64,000 bases of DNA from Acinetobacter lwoffii (lineage in GTDB: Bacteria > Pseudomonadota > Gammaproteobacteria > Pseudomonadales > Moraxellaceae), in NCBI RefSeq assembly GCF_019343495.1, contig NZ_CP072549.1:248001-312000 (forward strand), in the 5' to 3' direction. The translations under genes and the position numbers were made by a program. Position 1 is the first letter of the stretch. Every line of letters begins with the position of its first letter. This document shows, piece after piece, positions 8,529 to 17,245 of the stretch. The notes under the pieces are model-generated. The model was not told the origin of the DNA. It did no database searches and saw only the letters and a program-made list of their open reading frames with translations.

Positions 8529-9467
8529 ATGATAAGCAGGATTCGTAGCGGAGCGACGACACTGGTGCAAATTTCCCATAAGACCTTTCGAAATATCGGG
8601 TTAATAGGACGTCCTGATAAATCGTCGGTGGTTGAAACCTTATGCCTTATTCACGATCATCTTCTCAATTTAGGCCTACACCCAGTTTTTGATGCAGCGA
8701 CAGCTGAACTTGTTCCCTATCAAAATACCCAAACCGTCAGTCGTGCCTTATTGGGTGAGGTAGTGGATCTGGTGATTGTCGTGGGCGGTGACGGCTCGCT
8801 ATTACATGCAGCACGCGCCTTGGTCAAGTACAATACCCCGGTGATCGGGGTTAACCGTGGTCGTCTGGGTTTTTTAACGGATATCAAGCCGACTGAAGTG
8901 ATATTCAAGCTGGATCAGGTATTAAAGGGTGACTTTCAGACTGAGCGACGCTTTTTACTCGAAGTCGAAATTCGCTCCAAAGGTGAAGTGATTTACGATG
9001 CCATTGCTCTAAATGATGTGGTGCTACATTCAGGGAAATCGGTACATATGATCGATTTTGAACTGAATATTGATGGACAATATGTCTATCGTCAGCACAG
9101 CGATGGCCTGATAGTCTCTACGCCGACTGGTTCTACGGCTTATGCGCTTTCTGGTGGTGGCCCGATTGTACATCCAAGTATGGATGCGATTGCCTTGGTA
9201 CCGATGCATCCGCATACCTTGTCTTCACGCCCGATTGTGGTCGGTGGACATAGTGAAATTAAATTACTGATTCGTGAAAATCGCGTACTGCCGATGGTTA
9301 GTGCGGATGGACAACACAGTGTGTCTTTGAATGTGGGTGATAGCGTCCATATTCGCAAGCATCCCTTTAAACTGAATCTTCTGCATCCACCGGGTTATGA
9401 CTTTTATAATGCCTGTCGAACCAAACTGGGGTGGAATCAGGACTTTGATTATTTTAAGCAGGATTAA
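8529..9467 (+). CDS. nadK: NAD kinase
   Basis: ATP/polyphosphate-dependent NAD kinase that makes NADP in the cytoplasm. Family signatures: NIGLIGRP at the N-terminal strand, the GGDGS motif (VVGGDGSLLHAAR, about residues 79-90) and the sugar-kinase motif SDGLIVSTPTGSTAY. 312 residues from the first ATG; the real start is uncertain because no good ribosome site precedes 8529, and a GTG at 8565 lies 11 nt after a GGAG. Conserved sequence begins only at about residue 16, so either start gives a complete enzyme. The next gene begins 3 nt after the stop, so they form an operon. Confidence 0.92.
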   Translation: MISRIRSGATTLVQISHKTFRNIGLIGRPDKSSVVETLCLIHDHLLNLGLHPVFDAATAELVPYQNTQTVSRALLGEVVDLVIVVGGDGSLLHAARALVKYNTPVIGVNRGRLGFLTDIKPTEVIFKLDQVLKGDFQTERRFLLEVEIRSKGEVIYDAIALNDVVLHSGKSVHMIDFELNIDGQYVYRQHSDGLIVSTPTGSTAYALSGGGPIVHPSMDAIALVPMHPHTLSSRPIVVGGHSEIKLLIRENRVLPMVSADGQHSVSLNVGDSVHIRKHPFKLNLLHPPGYDFYNACRTKLGWNQDFDYFKQD

Positions 9468-9470
9468 ATC

Positions 9471-9743
9471 ATGAATATTGAACAAATGCTTGCCGTACTC
9501 AATCCTGAGATTGTTGAACGCCTAAGAACAGCAGTCGAAATTGGAAAGTGGCCAAACGGTGTAGCCTTGACACCAGAACAACGTCAGACCTGTATGCAGG
9601 CAGTGTATGCCTGGGAAATGAAAAACCTGCCTGAAAATGAGCGCAGCGGTTATATCGATCGCGGTACTAAAGAAGAGGGTGAAGAGTGTGATGATGATCA
9701 TCACAATAATGAACCTGAATTCAAGCCGATTCGTTTTGTTTAA
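9471..9743 (+). CDS. YeaC-family protein (DUF1315)
   Basis: 90-residue cytoplasmic protein of the YeaC/DUF1315 family: MLAVLNPEIVERLRTAVE, the WPNG segment, then CMQAVYAWE and YIDRGTK. It ends in an acidic stretch with a His pair (EECDDDHHNN) and a short basic end. Function is not established for the family. It is 3 nt downstream of nadK and followed by a strong terminator, so it is the last gene of a two-gene operon. Confidence 0.8.
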   Translation: MNIEQMLAVLNPEIVERLRTAVEIGKWPNGVALTPEQRQTCMQAVYAWEMKNLPENERSGYIDRGTKEEGEECDDDHHNNEPEFKPIRFV

Positions 9744-9774
9744 GGCTTAATTCCCAGCCAATAGCAATACAGTT

Positions 9775-9813
9775 AAAAAAAGCATTGTTCATTCACTGAA
9801 CAATGCTTTTTTC
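9775..9813. terminator. Bidirectional terminator after nadK-yeaC
   Basis: Perfect 11-bp stem 9781-9791 with 9797-9807, 5-nt loop, A run before and T run after; serves the + strand operon and the convergent ybiB-like gene. Confidence 0.9.
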
Positions 9814-9825
9814 TTTTGCACAAGA

Positions 9826-10827
9826 TTAAACCGTGTGGCGATTCGCCCATAAGATTTTGGCTTTTTGCATCGCAGCTTCAAAGCTGTCACACACGCCCAT
9901 GGTATATAGCGCAATGCCCATAGTTTCTATCACTGCAATCTCGCCATAATCATGGCTTTGCTGACCGTCCCAGACAGCCTTAAATAGCGCCAGATCCAGT
10001 TCTTCTTCAATTGGACTGCGGTTGTCAGTGAGCTTTGGCAATTCATGCTCATAGAGCAGGCCATCTTTAATGCCACAGATGAGCGTTTTGGCATCCGGAT
10101 TACGCTCGAATTCGCCCCCTTCACCTTTAATCACGGCACTATTTTTATAGCCCAAGCGGAAAGCTGCTTGCTGATGCGAACCACGATATGCTGGATGGAA
10201 AATGGCTTGCAGGGTCGCTTTGGCATTAAAGGGATTGATCAGACGCGCCAGGGTATGAATTGGGGAGCGTAAGCCCATGACATTACGCAGCGCAATCAAG
10301 TCTGCAAGAATCGGAGAAATTACTTCTAACGGTATGTAAGCAAAATGCTGTTGTAGAAGTTGCTGTTCAACCTCGGCATCATTTTGACAGATTGGATAGC
10401 CTAAGTAAGTCAGCACCTGTTCGGTGTAAACGCGGTTCATGGTATGGCCCGAGGCACCATGCATCACAATATTATAACCATGCTTGGCCAGTGTCAGGGC
10501 TGCCAGAATAAACCATGGATAATGCTTGCGCTTGCCCGCATATGAAGACCAGTCCAGATCGACATCCAGTTTTTTGAAACTCAGCTGGTCACGTGTCGCC
10601 TGTACAAAACCGGCCAACTCATCTACAGATTCTTCCTTGACCCGCAATAACATCAAGAATGCACCTAACTGCACATCCAGCACTTCATTTTTCAAAATCA
10701 TACTGAAGGCTTGATAGGCTTCATCATAGCAGAGAGAGCGGGCGCCATTTTTCCCTTTACCCACAATGCGTACATATTGGGCAAAGGGATGTTCGAAATC
10801 TTTATAAATATTTCTTTTGGTATTCAT
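9826..10827 (-). CDS. ybiB: YbiB-family protein (TrpD-like fold)
   Basis: 333-residue member of the TrpD2/YbiB group, related in fold to anthranilate phosphoribosyltransferase. N-terminal helical domain (1-100; LLRVKEESVDELAGFVQATR), then the alpha/beta domain with HGASGHTMNRVYTEQVL in place of the canonical TrpD substrate loops and a late GEGGEFERNPD. In E. coli YbiB binds nucleic acid without a known enzyme activity, and Acinetobacter has a separate real TrpD, so catalysis in tryptophan synthesis is unlikely. Transcribed alone from its own promoter in the gap before dctA. Confidence 0.78.
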   Translation of the reverse strand: MNTKRNIYKDFEHPFAQYVRIVGKGKNGARSLCYDEAYQAFSMILKNEVLDVQLGAFLMLLRVKEESVDELAGFVQATRDQLSFKKLDVDLDWSSYAGKRKHYPWFILAALTLAKHGYNIVMHGASGHTMNRVYTEQVLTYLGYPICQNDAEVEQQLLQQHFAYIPLEVISPILADLIALRNVMGLRSPIHTLARLINPFNAKATLQAIFHPAYRGSHQQAAFRLGYKNSAVIKGEGGEFERNPDAKTLICGIKDGLLYEHELPKLTDNRSPIEEELDLALFKAVWDGQQSHDYGEIAVIETMGIALYTMGVCDSFEAAMQKAKILWANRHTV

Positions 10828-11236
10828 AACTTTTTACAGCTTGCAGAAAATATTAATGTCAAGGGAGAGGGTGAAAATCCATAAACATTTCAGTATACGT
10901 AAAACAATCAGTTAAATCTGATTATCGACTAATGTCTAATCTATTCTGGTTAAAACATAAACAAGCGCATAATAAGTTATGCACATTTAGTCTGAATATT
11001 CGGTAAAATTTAGGCAATTTTTAGAGTCTGTTTAATTTTTCTTAATCTCTTTTTCCCATTTAATACTTTGGTCTGATACTTGAGTGTCAGATTCAATGCA
11101 TGGCTGATTATCATTTTTGAACATTCTCTTGAGCCTTTTGAGACTTGATCCGGTTCATCCTGAGAAGGGATAAAGAGGTCAGTATATTTCTCAAAATGGT
11201 CTTTCTTATTTTTGATATCGTTCAAGTAGATTTATT
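10828..11236. other. 409-nt gap between ybiB and dctA, promoter/leader region
   Basis: Holds the divergent promoters of the ybiB-like gene and dctA. It is AT-rich with several TATAAT-like hexamers but no single convincing pair. A 71-codon frame on the minus strand (11010-11225) begins 12 nt from the dctA start without a ribosome site and is not accepted as a gene. No clear repeat, attachment site or RNA was found; a long dctA leader is possible. Confidence 0.5.
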
Positions 11237-12580
11237 ATGGCGAAACAACCAATTTATAAGTCACTGTATTTTCAAGTGATTGTGGCCATTATCGCAGGTA
11301 TTCTGGTCGGGCATTTTTCGCCTAGTGGTACGCAAATTATCAATGGCGTAGAACAGCATGTCCCTGGCTTGGGCGAACAGCTTAAACCGCTTGGTGATGC
11401 ATTTATCCGTCTGATTAAAATGATTATCGCACCTGTGATTTTCTGTACCGTGGTCAGCGGTATTGCAGGTATGGAAAGCATGAAATCAGTCGGTAAAACT
11501 GGTGGTGTGGCTTTACTTTACTTCGAGATCGTATCCACGATTGCTTTGGTCATCGGTCTGGTCGTGATTAACATCGTCAAGCCTGGTGTGGGCATGAACG
11601 TTGATCCTGCTTCACTGGATACCACTGGCATCAGTAAATATGTCGCTTCAGGTGAGTCACAATCGACTATCGACTTCCTGATGAACATCATTCCAAATAC
11701 GGTTGTGGGCGCATTTGCAGAAGGCGAAATCCTGCAAGTTCTATTGTTTGCGATCATCTTTGGTTTTGCACTGCATAAGCTAGGTGATCAAGGCAAGCCA
11801 GTCCTGAAACTCATCGACCAGATTTCACATGTGTTTTTCAACATCGTGAACATGGTGATGAAACTTGCTCCAATTGGTGCATTTGGTGCAATGGCGTTTA
11901 CAATTGGTAAATATGGTATTGGTTCTCTTGCTCAGCTGGCACAGTTGATCATTTGTTTCTATGTTACCTGCGTACTGTTTATTTTCATCGTATTGGGCTC
12001 AATTGCGCGTTTCGCAGGGTTCAGCATCATGAAGATGATCCGCCTGATTCGCGAAGAACTTCTGATTGTACTAGGGACGTCATCTTCAGAATCAGTACTG
12101 CCACGTATGTTGAAGAAACTGGAACTTGCCGGTGCAGAGAAGTCGGTGGTAGGTCTGGTGATTCCAACTGGTTATTCATTTAACCTGGATGGTACGTCGA
12201 TTTACTTGACGATGGCTGCAATCTTTATTGCGCAAGCAACCAATACGCAACTCGACTTGTCTCATCAAATTACCCTGCTTCTGGTACTTCTGATCTCATC
12301 TAAGGGTGCGGCAGGCGTGACTGGTTCAGGCTTTATTGTGATGGCGGCAACTTTGGCTGCTGTAGGGAATATTCCTGTTGCAGGTCTGGCATTGATTCTC
12401 GGTATCGATCGTTTCATGTCTGAAGCTCGTGCCTTGACCAATCTGGTCGGTAACTCTTTGGCGACTTTAGTGGTTGCGAAATGGGTGGGCCAGTTAGATA
12501 TGGACAAGCTGAACTATGCTTTAGCAAATCCTGCAGAAATTGACGAAAAAATGGCACAAGAAGGCAATAACGCTCACTAA
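11237..12580 (+). CDS. dctA: C4-dicarboxylate:cation symporter DctA
   Basis: 447-residue inner-membrane transporter of the DAACS family, importing succinate, fumarate and malate with protons or sodium. It follows the E. coli DctA sequence closely: KSLYFQV start, [20 protein letters not shown], the Ser-rich hairpin [30 protein letters not shown] and [14 protein letters not shown]. About eight membrane helices with two re-entrant loops are expected. An insertion of about 15 residues after residue 30 (the [14 protein letters not shown] region) is absent from E. coli. The ribosome site is weak. Related GltP glutamate carriers are the alternative, but the near-identity of long blocks favours DctA. 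Confidence 0.9.
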   Translation: MAKQPIYKSLYFQVIVAIIAGILVGHFSPSGTQIINGVEQHVPGLGEQLKPLGDAFIRLIKMIIAPVIFCTVVSGIAGMESMKSVGKTGGVALLYFEIVSTIALVIGLVVINIVKPGVGMNVDPASLDTTGISKYVASGESQSTIDFLMNIIPNTVVGAFAEGEILQVLLFAIIFGFALHKLGDQGKPVLKLIDQISHVFFNIVNMVMKLAPIGAFGAMAFTIGKYGIGSLAQLAQLIICFYVTCVLFIFIVLGSIARFAGFSIMKMIRLIREELLIVLGTSSSESVLPRMLKKLELAGAEKSVVGLVIPTGYSFNLDGTSIYLTMAAIFIAQATNTQLDLSHQITLLLVLLISSKGAAGVTGSGFIVMAATLAAVGNIPVAGLALILGIDRFMSEARALTNLVGNSLATLVVAKWVGQLDMDKLNYALANPAEIDEKMAQEGNNAH

Positions 12581-12603
12581 TTTTGAGTCTGTCTTTCATG
12601 TCT

Positions 12604-12634
12604 AAAAGGGAAGCTTCGGCTTCCCTTTTTTATT
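12604..12634 (+). terminator. dctA terminator
   Basis: 11-bp stem 12604-12614 with 12619-12629, TTCG tetraloop, followed by T6. Confidence 0.92.
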
Positions 12635-12715
12635 GACTGTGAAGTTAGTAAAAAGATGAATGCCGGCACATGACAGGGAGCAGGAAAGTCGATAGTCTGT
12701 GAAAAGGAAACTAAA

Positions 12716-13882
12716 ATGATAAACAACAAGGACAATAGAATGCTTGCCTACGATGCCGATCTAGAATTATTCCGCGATAATTTTAAACGCTTTATGAACG
12801 AACATGTCGCACCGTACTACGACCAGTGGGAACGTGAAGGTCTGATGCCGCGTTCAGTCTGGAATGCACTCGGTGAAAATGGCTTCTTGTGTGTCGATGT
12901 TCCAGAAGAATATGGTGGCTATGGGGTGCCGACCGATTATTCCTTGATGCTGATCGAAGAATCTGCACGTGCCGGATACAGTGCCATTGCCACAGGTCTG
13001 TCTTGTCATTCCGATATTGCAGCACCGTATATCCTGCATATTGGTACTGAAGAACAGAAAAAATACTGGTTACCAAAAATGGTCACCGGTGAAGTGGTCG
13101 GTGCGATTGGCATGACCGAGCCAGGTGCAGGTTCAGATTTGCAAGCCATGCGTACTAGTGCCATCTTGCAGGATGAATATTATTTGTTAAATGGCTCAAA
13201 AACCTTCATTTCCAATGGTCAGCATGCTGACTTGGTGGTGCTTGCGGTCAAAACCGATCCTCAAGCCCGAGCTAAAGGCGTTTCATTGCTGCTGGTCGAT
13301 ACCCATCTGGAAGGCTTTAAAAAAGGCACTAATCTGGACAAGATTGGTCTGCATGCTCAGGATACGTCTGAACTGTTCTTCGACAATGTTAAAGTGCCAA
13401 AGGACCAATTACTGGGTCAGCCGGGACAGGGATTTGCTTACCTGATGCAGGAATTGCCACGTGAGCGTACCGCCATCGCTGCCACCGCTCTAGGCGCCAT
13501 TCGTGGCTCGATCGATGTGACCACACAATATGTGAAAGAGCGTCAGGCTTTTGGTCAGGCGATCGGTCAATTCCAGAATACTCGTTTTGTGTTGGCGCAA
13601 GCGAAAATTGATGAATTGGCAACTGCAGCATTTTATAACCAGAATCTTGAGCTTTATATGCAAGGGAAGCTGGATGTAGAAACTGCAGCGGCATTGAAGA
13701 GCTTTTCTACCGATATGCAGATGAAAATCGCGGACAATCTCCTGCAATTATTTGGGGGTTATGGCTATATGACTGAATATCCAATTTCACGTTTCTTCGT
13801 TGATGCGCGGATTCAGCGGATTTATGGTGGTACTAATGAAATCATGAAAGAGATAGTGGCACGTGGTCTGTTAGGACGTTAA
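12716..13882 (+). CDS. Acyl-CoA dehydrogenase
   Basis: 388-residue FAD-dependent acyl-CoA dehydrogenase for beta-oxidation or branched-chain catabolism. N-terminal helical domain, middle barrel with the substrate/FAD signature MTEPGAGSDLQAMRTSA and SNGQHADLVV, and C-terminal helical domain ending in GGYGYMTEYPISRFFVDARIQ. The catalytic base is likely the Glu of YGGTNEIMKE. It looks most like long-chain or isovaleryl-CoA types, but chain-length preference cannot be read. Two starts are plausible: 12716 (AGGA 7 nt upstream) and 12740 (MLAYDADL, where conserved sequence begins). No electron-transfer or thiolase gene adjoins it, so it is monocistronic. Confidence 0.9.
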   Translation: MINNKDNRMLAYDADLELFRDNFKRFMNEHVAPYYDQWEREGLMPRSVWNALGENGFLCVDVPEEYGGYGVPTDYSLMLIEESARAGYSAIATGLSCHSDIAAPYILHIGTEEQKKYWLPKMVTGEVVGAIGMTEPGAGSDLQAMRTSAILQDEYYLLNGSKTFISNGQHADLVVLAVKTDPQARAKGVSLLLVDTHLEGFKKGTNLDKIGLHAQDTSELFFDNVKVPKDQLLGQPGQGFAYLMQELPRERTAIAATALGAIRGSIDVTTQYVKERQAFGQAIGQFQNTRFVLAQAKIDELATAAFYNQNLELYMQGKLDVETAAALKSFSTDMQMKIADNLLQLFGGYGYMTEYPISRFFVDARIQRIYGGTNEIMKEIVARGLLGR

Positions 13883-13894
13883 TAGCTCACTCAT

Positions 13895-13925
13895 AAAAAA
13901 AGAGTCCCGAAGGACTCTTTTTTAT
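13895..13925 (+). terminator. Terminator after acyl-CoA dehydrogenase
   Basis: Stem AAAAAAGAGTCC with its complement around a CGAA loop and a T6 tail (13895-13924); its A run also suits the convergent DJ-1 gene weakly. Confidence 0.9.
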
Positions 13926-13967
13926 AGGGGGAGAACATAGCCAAGATGGGAAATATTTTTTAAGACT

Positions 13968-14495
13968 TTATGATTTTAAGACATCCAAACATTCATGAAT
14001 AAAAATGGGTAAATCATTGGGTAGACGCGATGAAATCAACTGATTATTGTCATTCACCAGTTCTGCATCATAATACGTTCCACCGGCACGTTGTACGCGA
14101 CTGGCATGCGCGCGAATACTGGTAATAATTCGATTTTTCAGCACATCTCCTTCACACAGTAATAATGATGCATCACATAAACTAAAGATGGTTTTCTTGG
14201 CTTGATTAAAAGCCTGGATAAATTGCAGCACCCGCATATCGGTAGATAAAGAAACTGCAGATTCACCGCCAGGAATCAGCAAGGCATCAAAATCATCAAT
14301 ACTGATTTGTTCGATGTCCCGGTCAATCGTCACTGCAGAACAGCCATGCAGACCATAGACCACTTTTCCTGCATTAAACTCAATATTACAGATGCTATGC
14401 TTTGCTTCCAGCAAGGCTGCAACGGGTTCAAGATATTCCTGATCTTCAAAATTATTCGTCAAAAGTACAGCTATTCTTTTTGGCATGACTGACAC
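13968..14495 (-). CDS. DJ-1/PfpI-family protein
   Basis: 175-residue class I glutamine-amidotransferase-like protein of the DJ-1/PfpI/YhbO group (stress chaperone, deglycase or protease claims exist for relatives). Seen: N-terminal strand KRIAVLLTNNFEDQEYLEP with the conserved Glu, PGGESAV, and the nucleophile elbow FSLCDASLLL. Family members usually have CHG at the elbow; here the residue after Cys is Asp and Gly is replaced by Ala, so classical PfpI chemistry is doubtful. A start at MPKRIAV (14486) is also possible. It stands alone, convergent with the acyl-CoA dehydrogenase. Confidence 0.8.
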   Translation of the reverse strand: MSVMPKRIAVLLTNNFEDQEYLEPVAALLEAKHSICNIEFNAGKVVYGLHGCSAVTIDRDIEQISIDDFDALLIPGGESAVSLSTDMRVLQFIQAFNQAKKTIFSLCDASLLLCEGDVLKNRIITSIRAHASRVQRAGGTYYDAELVNDNNQLISSRLPNDLPIFIHECLDVLKS

Positions 14496-14974
14496 CCAAA
14501 CGCTTGTTTTAAGTTAGACTATCTATGATTGGTTAAAAAATCGTCTCTGCTTTGTAATTGAGTAGTGATTTAATGTAAAAAAATAAGTGAAATCAAAGAG
14601 AAGTCGATAAAAATGGGATTGCAGAGTGTGCATTTTATTGTGAAATCTATCTTAGATATGAATGGTTCAAAAATGACGTTTGCGAAGCAATTATTTTAAT
14701 TTTCTTATGCTTAAAACCGCTATATAGATTAAGAAATAGTGATATTTCATCTTCCTTAAAATCAGTTAATATGGACAGGCAAAGTTTACAATTTAATAAT
14801 GTAAATCAAGCAGAAAAGCTGAAGTAAATGTTACCAGATATGACTAAAAGCGATAAACGGTTAAAATCAACTGTATGTTTTTAAGACTTAATCTACCAAT
14901 GTCATATTGCGTAACCTTTGAAAGCTCACTATTGTTATACTGAACAGATAAGGTTTATGAAGGGCGACAGAACA
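14496..14974. other. Gene-poor upstream region of the aromatic operon
   Basis: About 480 nt, AT-rich, between the DJ-1 gene and pheA. An extended -10 (TGT followed by TATACT, 14933-14941) lies about 33 nt before the pheA start and is the best promoter. A 28-codon frame near 14613 lacks a good ribosome site and contains no run of Phe or Tyr codons, so I see no classical leader peptide. The rest is unexplained. Confidence 0.5.
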
Positions 14975-16084
14975 ATGATCAACGACGATCAAAACACCAC
15001 GACTTCTCTTGATTTGGTAAAAATTCGTGAAGATATCGATTCTGTTGATCAGCAAATTCAGCAATTGATTAACCGTCGGGCACGTTTGGCTGAAGCTGTG
15101 GCAAAAGCAAAATTTGCCTCAGAAGAGAATCCGCTGTTTTACCGTCCAGAACGTGAAGCTCAGGTTTTGCGTAATGTCATGGAACGTAATGAAGGGCCAT
15201 TGTCTGATACCACCATGGCACGTCTGTTCCGTGAAATCATGTCGGCCTGTCTGGCACTCGAAGCTCCGCAAAGCATTGCTTTCCTTGGACCAGTCGGGAC
15301 TTATACCCATTCTGCGGTACTCAAGCATTTTGGTCATGATGCTGTGGTTCGTCCTTTACCGACCATTGATGAAGTTTTCCGTGACGTGGAAGCAGGCAGT
15401 GCCCATTATGGTCTGGTGCCGGTAGAAAATTCCTCTGAAGGCGTGGTCAACCATACTTTGGACTGTTTTAAAACATCGAACCTGAATGTGATTGGCGAAG
15501 TTGAATTACCGATTCACCATCAGTTCCTGATTTCTGAAAATACCCGTAAAGACAGCATCAAACAGATTTATGCGCATCAGCAGACTTTGGCTCAATGCCG
15601 TAAGTGGCTGGATGCTCATTATCCAGGTGTGGAACGTGTCGCTTTAAGTTCCAATGCGGAAGCAGCACGCCGTATTCGTAATGAATGGCATTCTGCTGCA
15701 ATTGCTTCTGAAATTGCCGCGAGTATCTATGACCTCGAAATCATGCATAGCAATATCGAGGACAATCCGGAAAATACCACACGCTTCCTGGTGATTGGTC
15801 GTGAAAAAGTGCCGCAAAGTGGTAATGACAAGACTTCATTACTAATCTCAGCGCATGATCGTGCCGGAGCTTTGCTGGAAATTCTGGCGCCGTTTGCCAA
15901 GCACAATATCAGCCTGACCAGTATTGAAACCCGGCCTGCACTTCCTGAAAAATGGGCTTATGTGTTCTTCATTGATCTTGAAGGCCATATTGAGCAGGAA
16001 CACGTGAAAGCAGCCATTGAAGAAATTCGTCCTTTGGTTAAAGAAGTTCGCGTGCTCGGTTCATATCCTGCAGCTGTACTTTAA
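14975..16084 (+). CDS. pheA: Chorismate mutase / prephenate dehydratase
   Basis: 369-residue bifunctional P-protein of phenylalanine synthesis: chorismate to prephenate to phenylpyruvate. AroQ-type mutase at about 12-95 (VKIREDIDSVDQQIQQLINRR), prephenate dehydratase at about 100-280 (AFLGPVGTYTH; NTTRFLVIG), and a C-terminal ACT domain (about 290-365, SLTSIETRP) that binds phenylalanine for feedback control. A frame extension to 14918 exists, but 14975 has an AGGG ribosome site about 11 nt upstream and matches the usual length. It heads the operon pheA-hisC-tyrA/aroA. Confidence 0.95.
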   Translation: MINDDQNTTTSLDLVKIREDIDSVDQQIQQLINRRARLAEAVAKAKFASEENPLFYRPEREAQVLRNVMERNEGPLSDTTMARLFREIMSACLALEAPQSIAFLGPVGTYTHSAVLKHFGHDAVVRPLPTIDEVFRDVEAGSAHYGLVPVENSSEGVVNHTLDCFKTSNLNVIGEVELPIHHQFLISENTRKDSIKQIYAHQQTLAQCRKWLDAHYPGVERVALSSNAEAARRIRNEWHSAAIASEIAASIYDLEIMHSNIEDNPENTTRFLVIGREKVPQSGNDKTSLLISAHDRAGALLEILAPFAKHNISLTSIETRPALPEKWAYVFFIDLEGHIEQEHVKAAIEEIRPLVKEVRVLGSYPAAVL

Positions 16085-16095
16085 GTCAGCTATAC

Positions 16096-16121
16096 GTGGT
16101 CAGGGCGAGGGTGCTGACCAC
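16096..16121 (+). other. Hairpin between pheA and hisC
   Basis: 8-bp stem (16096-16103 with 16114-16121) in the 66-nt gap, 10-nt loop, with only a short T run after it. It could trim or moderate expression within the operon; it is not a strong terminator. Confidence 0.5.
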
Positions 16122-16150
16122 TGTTTTATACCTAAAATTGGAAGTCTAAA

Positions 16151-17242
16151 ATGTCGTTTGTTCCAGCCAATTCAGGCATCTCAAAATTAAAGCCATATCA
16201 ACCGGGTAAACCGATCAGTGAACTTGAGCGCGAGTTGGGTCTTACCGATATCGTCAAACTGGCTTCAAATGAAAATCCGCTGGGTTGTTCAGATAAAGTC
16301 AAAGAAGCGGTCGCTGCGGAAATTGCTGAAATTGGCCGTTATCCAGATGGTGGTGGTTTTATCCTGAAAGATCAGATCAAAACCCAGTTTGGTTTTAATC
16401 ATGATCAGATTACCTTGGGGAATGGTTCAAACGACTTACTGGAAATGTTTGCCCGTGCATTCGTTTCAGAAAATGATTCGGTGGTGTATAGCCAGCATGC
16501 TTTTGCGGTTTATGCATTGGTAACTCAAGCCATTAATGCGCAAGCGATTGAAGTACCAGCTAAAGGCTTTTCGCATGACTTGGAAGCAATGGCGGCTGCC
16601 ATTCAGGACAATACCAAACTCGTCTTCATTGCAAACCCGAATAATCCAACAGGAACCTGGTTTGAAGAAGCTGAATTTGAAGCGTTCATGCAAAAAGTTC
16701 CTGCCAATGTCATCGTGGTTCTGGATGAAGCCTATGTGGAATATTTCCCGGAAAACTTCAACAGCTTGAAATTCCTCGCGCAATATCCAAACCTGATCGT
16801 TAGCCGTACTTTGTCGAAGTGCTATGGTTTGGCTGCACTACGTGTTGGTTTTGCTCTGGCTTCAGTAGAAGTGACGGATTATCTCAATCGTATTCGTCAG
16901 CCATTTAATGTCAACCATCTTGCGATGGTGGCTGCGGTGGCTGCACTGAAAGATGAAGATTTTATCGCGCGTTCTCGTGAAGTGAATAAAGCCGGTATGG
17001 CGCAACTTGAAGCTGGTTTTAAGGCTTTGGGTCTTAACTATGTGCCTTCACGTGCCAACTTTATCTTGGTAGATGTACAGGCAGACCCATCAGCAACCTT
17101 CAATGGTCTGCTCAAGCAAGGGGTGATTGTGCGTCCGGTCGGTATTTCTAATCACATTCGGGTATCGATTGGTACTGAAGCAGAAAATGCGAAATTCTTG
17201 AGCGCATTGGCTAAAGTACTCGGTTTAGAGGCAAAAGCTTAA
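16151..17242 (+). CDS. hisC: Histidinol-phosphate / aromatic aminotransferase
   Basis: 363-residue class I/II PLP aminotransferase of the HisC family: conserved LASNENPLG near residue 38, NPNNPTGTWF, DEAYVEYF and the PLP lysine in SRTLSKCYGLA. Sitting between pheA and tyrA/aroA, it is probably the second HisC paralogue (HisC2) that transaminates phenylpyruvate and 4-hydroxyphenylpyruvate as well as histidinol phosphate, as in Pseudomonas. Acinetobacter also carries a hisC in its histidine genes, not in this window. The next gene starts 3 nt after the stop, so translation is probably coupled. Confidence 0.9.
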   Translation: MSFVPANSGISKLKPYQPGKPISELERELGLTDIVKLASNENPLGCSDKVKEAVAAEIAEIGRYPDGGGFILKDQIKTQFGFNHDQITLGNGSNDLLEMFARAFVSENDSVVYSQHAFAVYALVTQAINAQAIEVPAKGFSHDLEAMAAAIQDNTKLVFIANPNNPTGTWFEEAEFEAFMQKVPANVIVVLDEAYVEYFPENFNSLKFLAQYPNLIVSRTLSKCYGLAALRVGFALASVEVTDYLNRIRQPFNVNHLAMVAAVAALKDEDFIARSREVNKAGMAQLEAGFKALGLNYVPSRANFILVDVQADPSATFNGLLKQGVIVRPVGISNHIRVSIGTEAENAKFLSALAKVLGLEAKA

Positions 17243-17245
17243 ACC

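Noticed and set aside
11010..11225. 71-codon minus-strand frame upstream of dctA, suspected transposase remnant
   Set aside because: No ribosome site, start only 12 nt from dctA, no recognisable family and no terminal repeats or target duplication.
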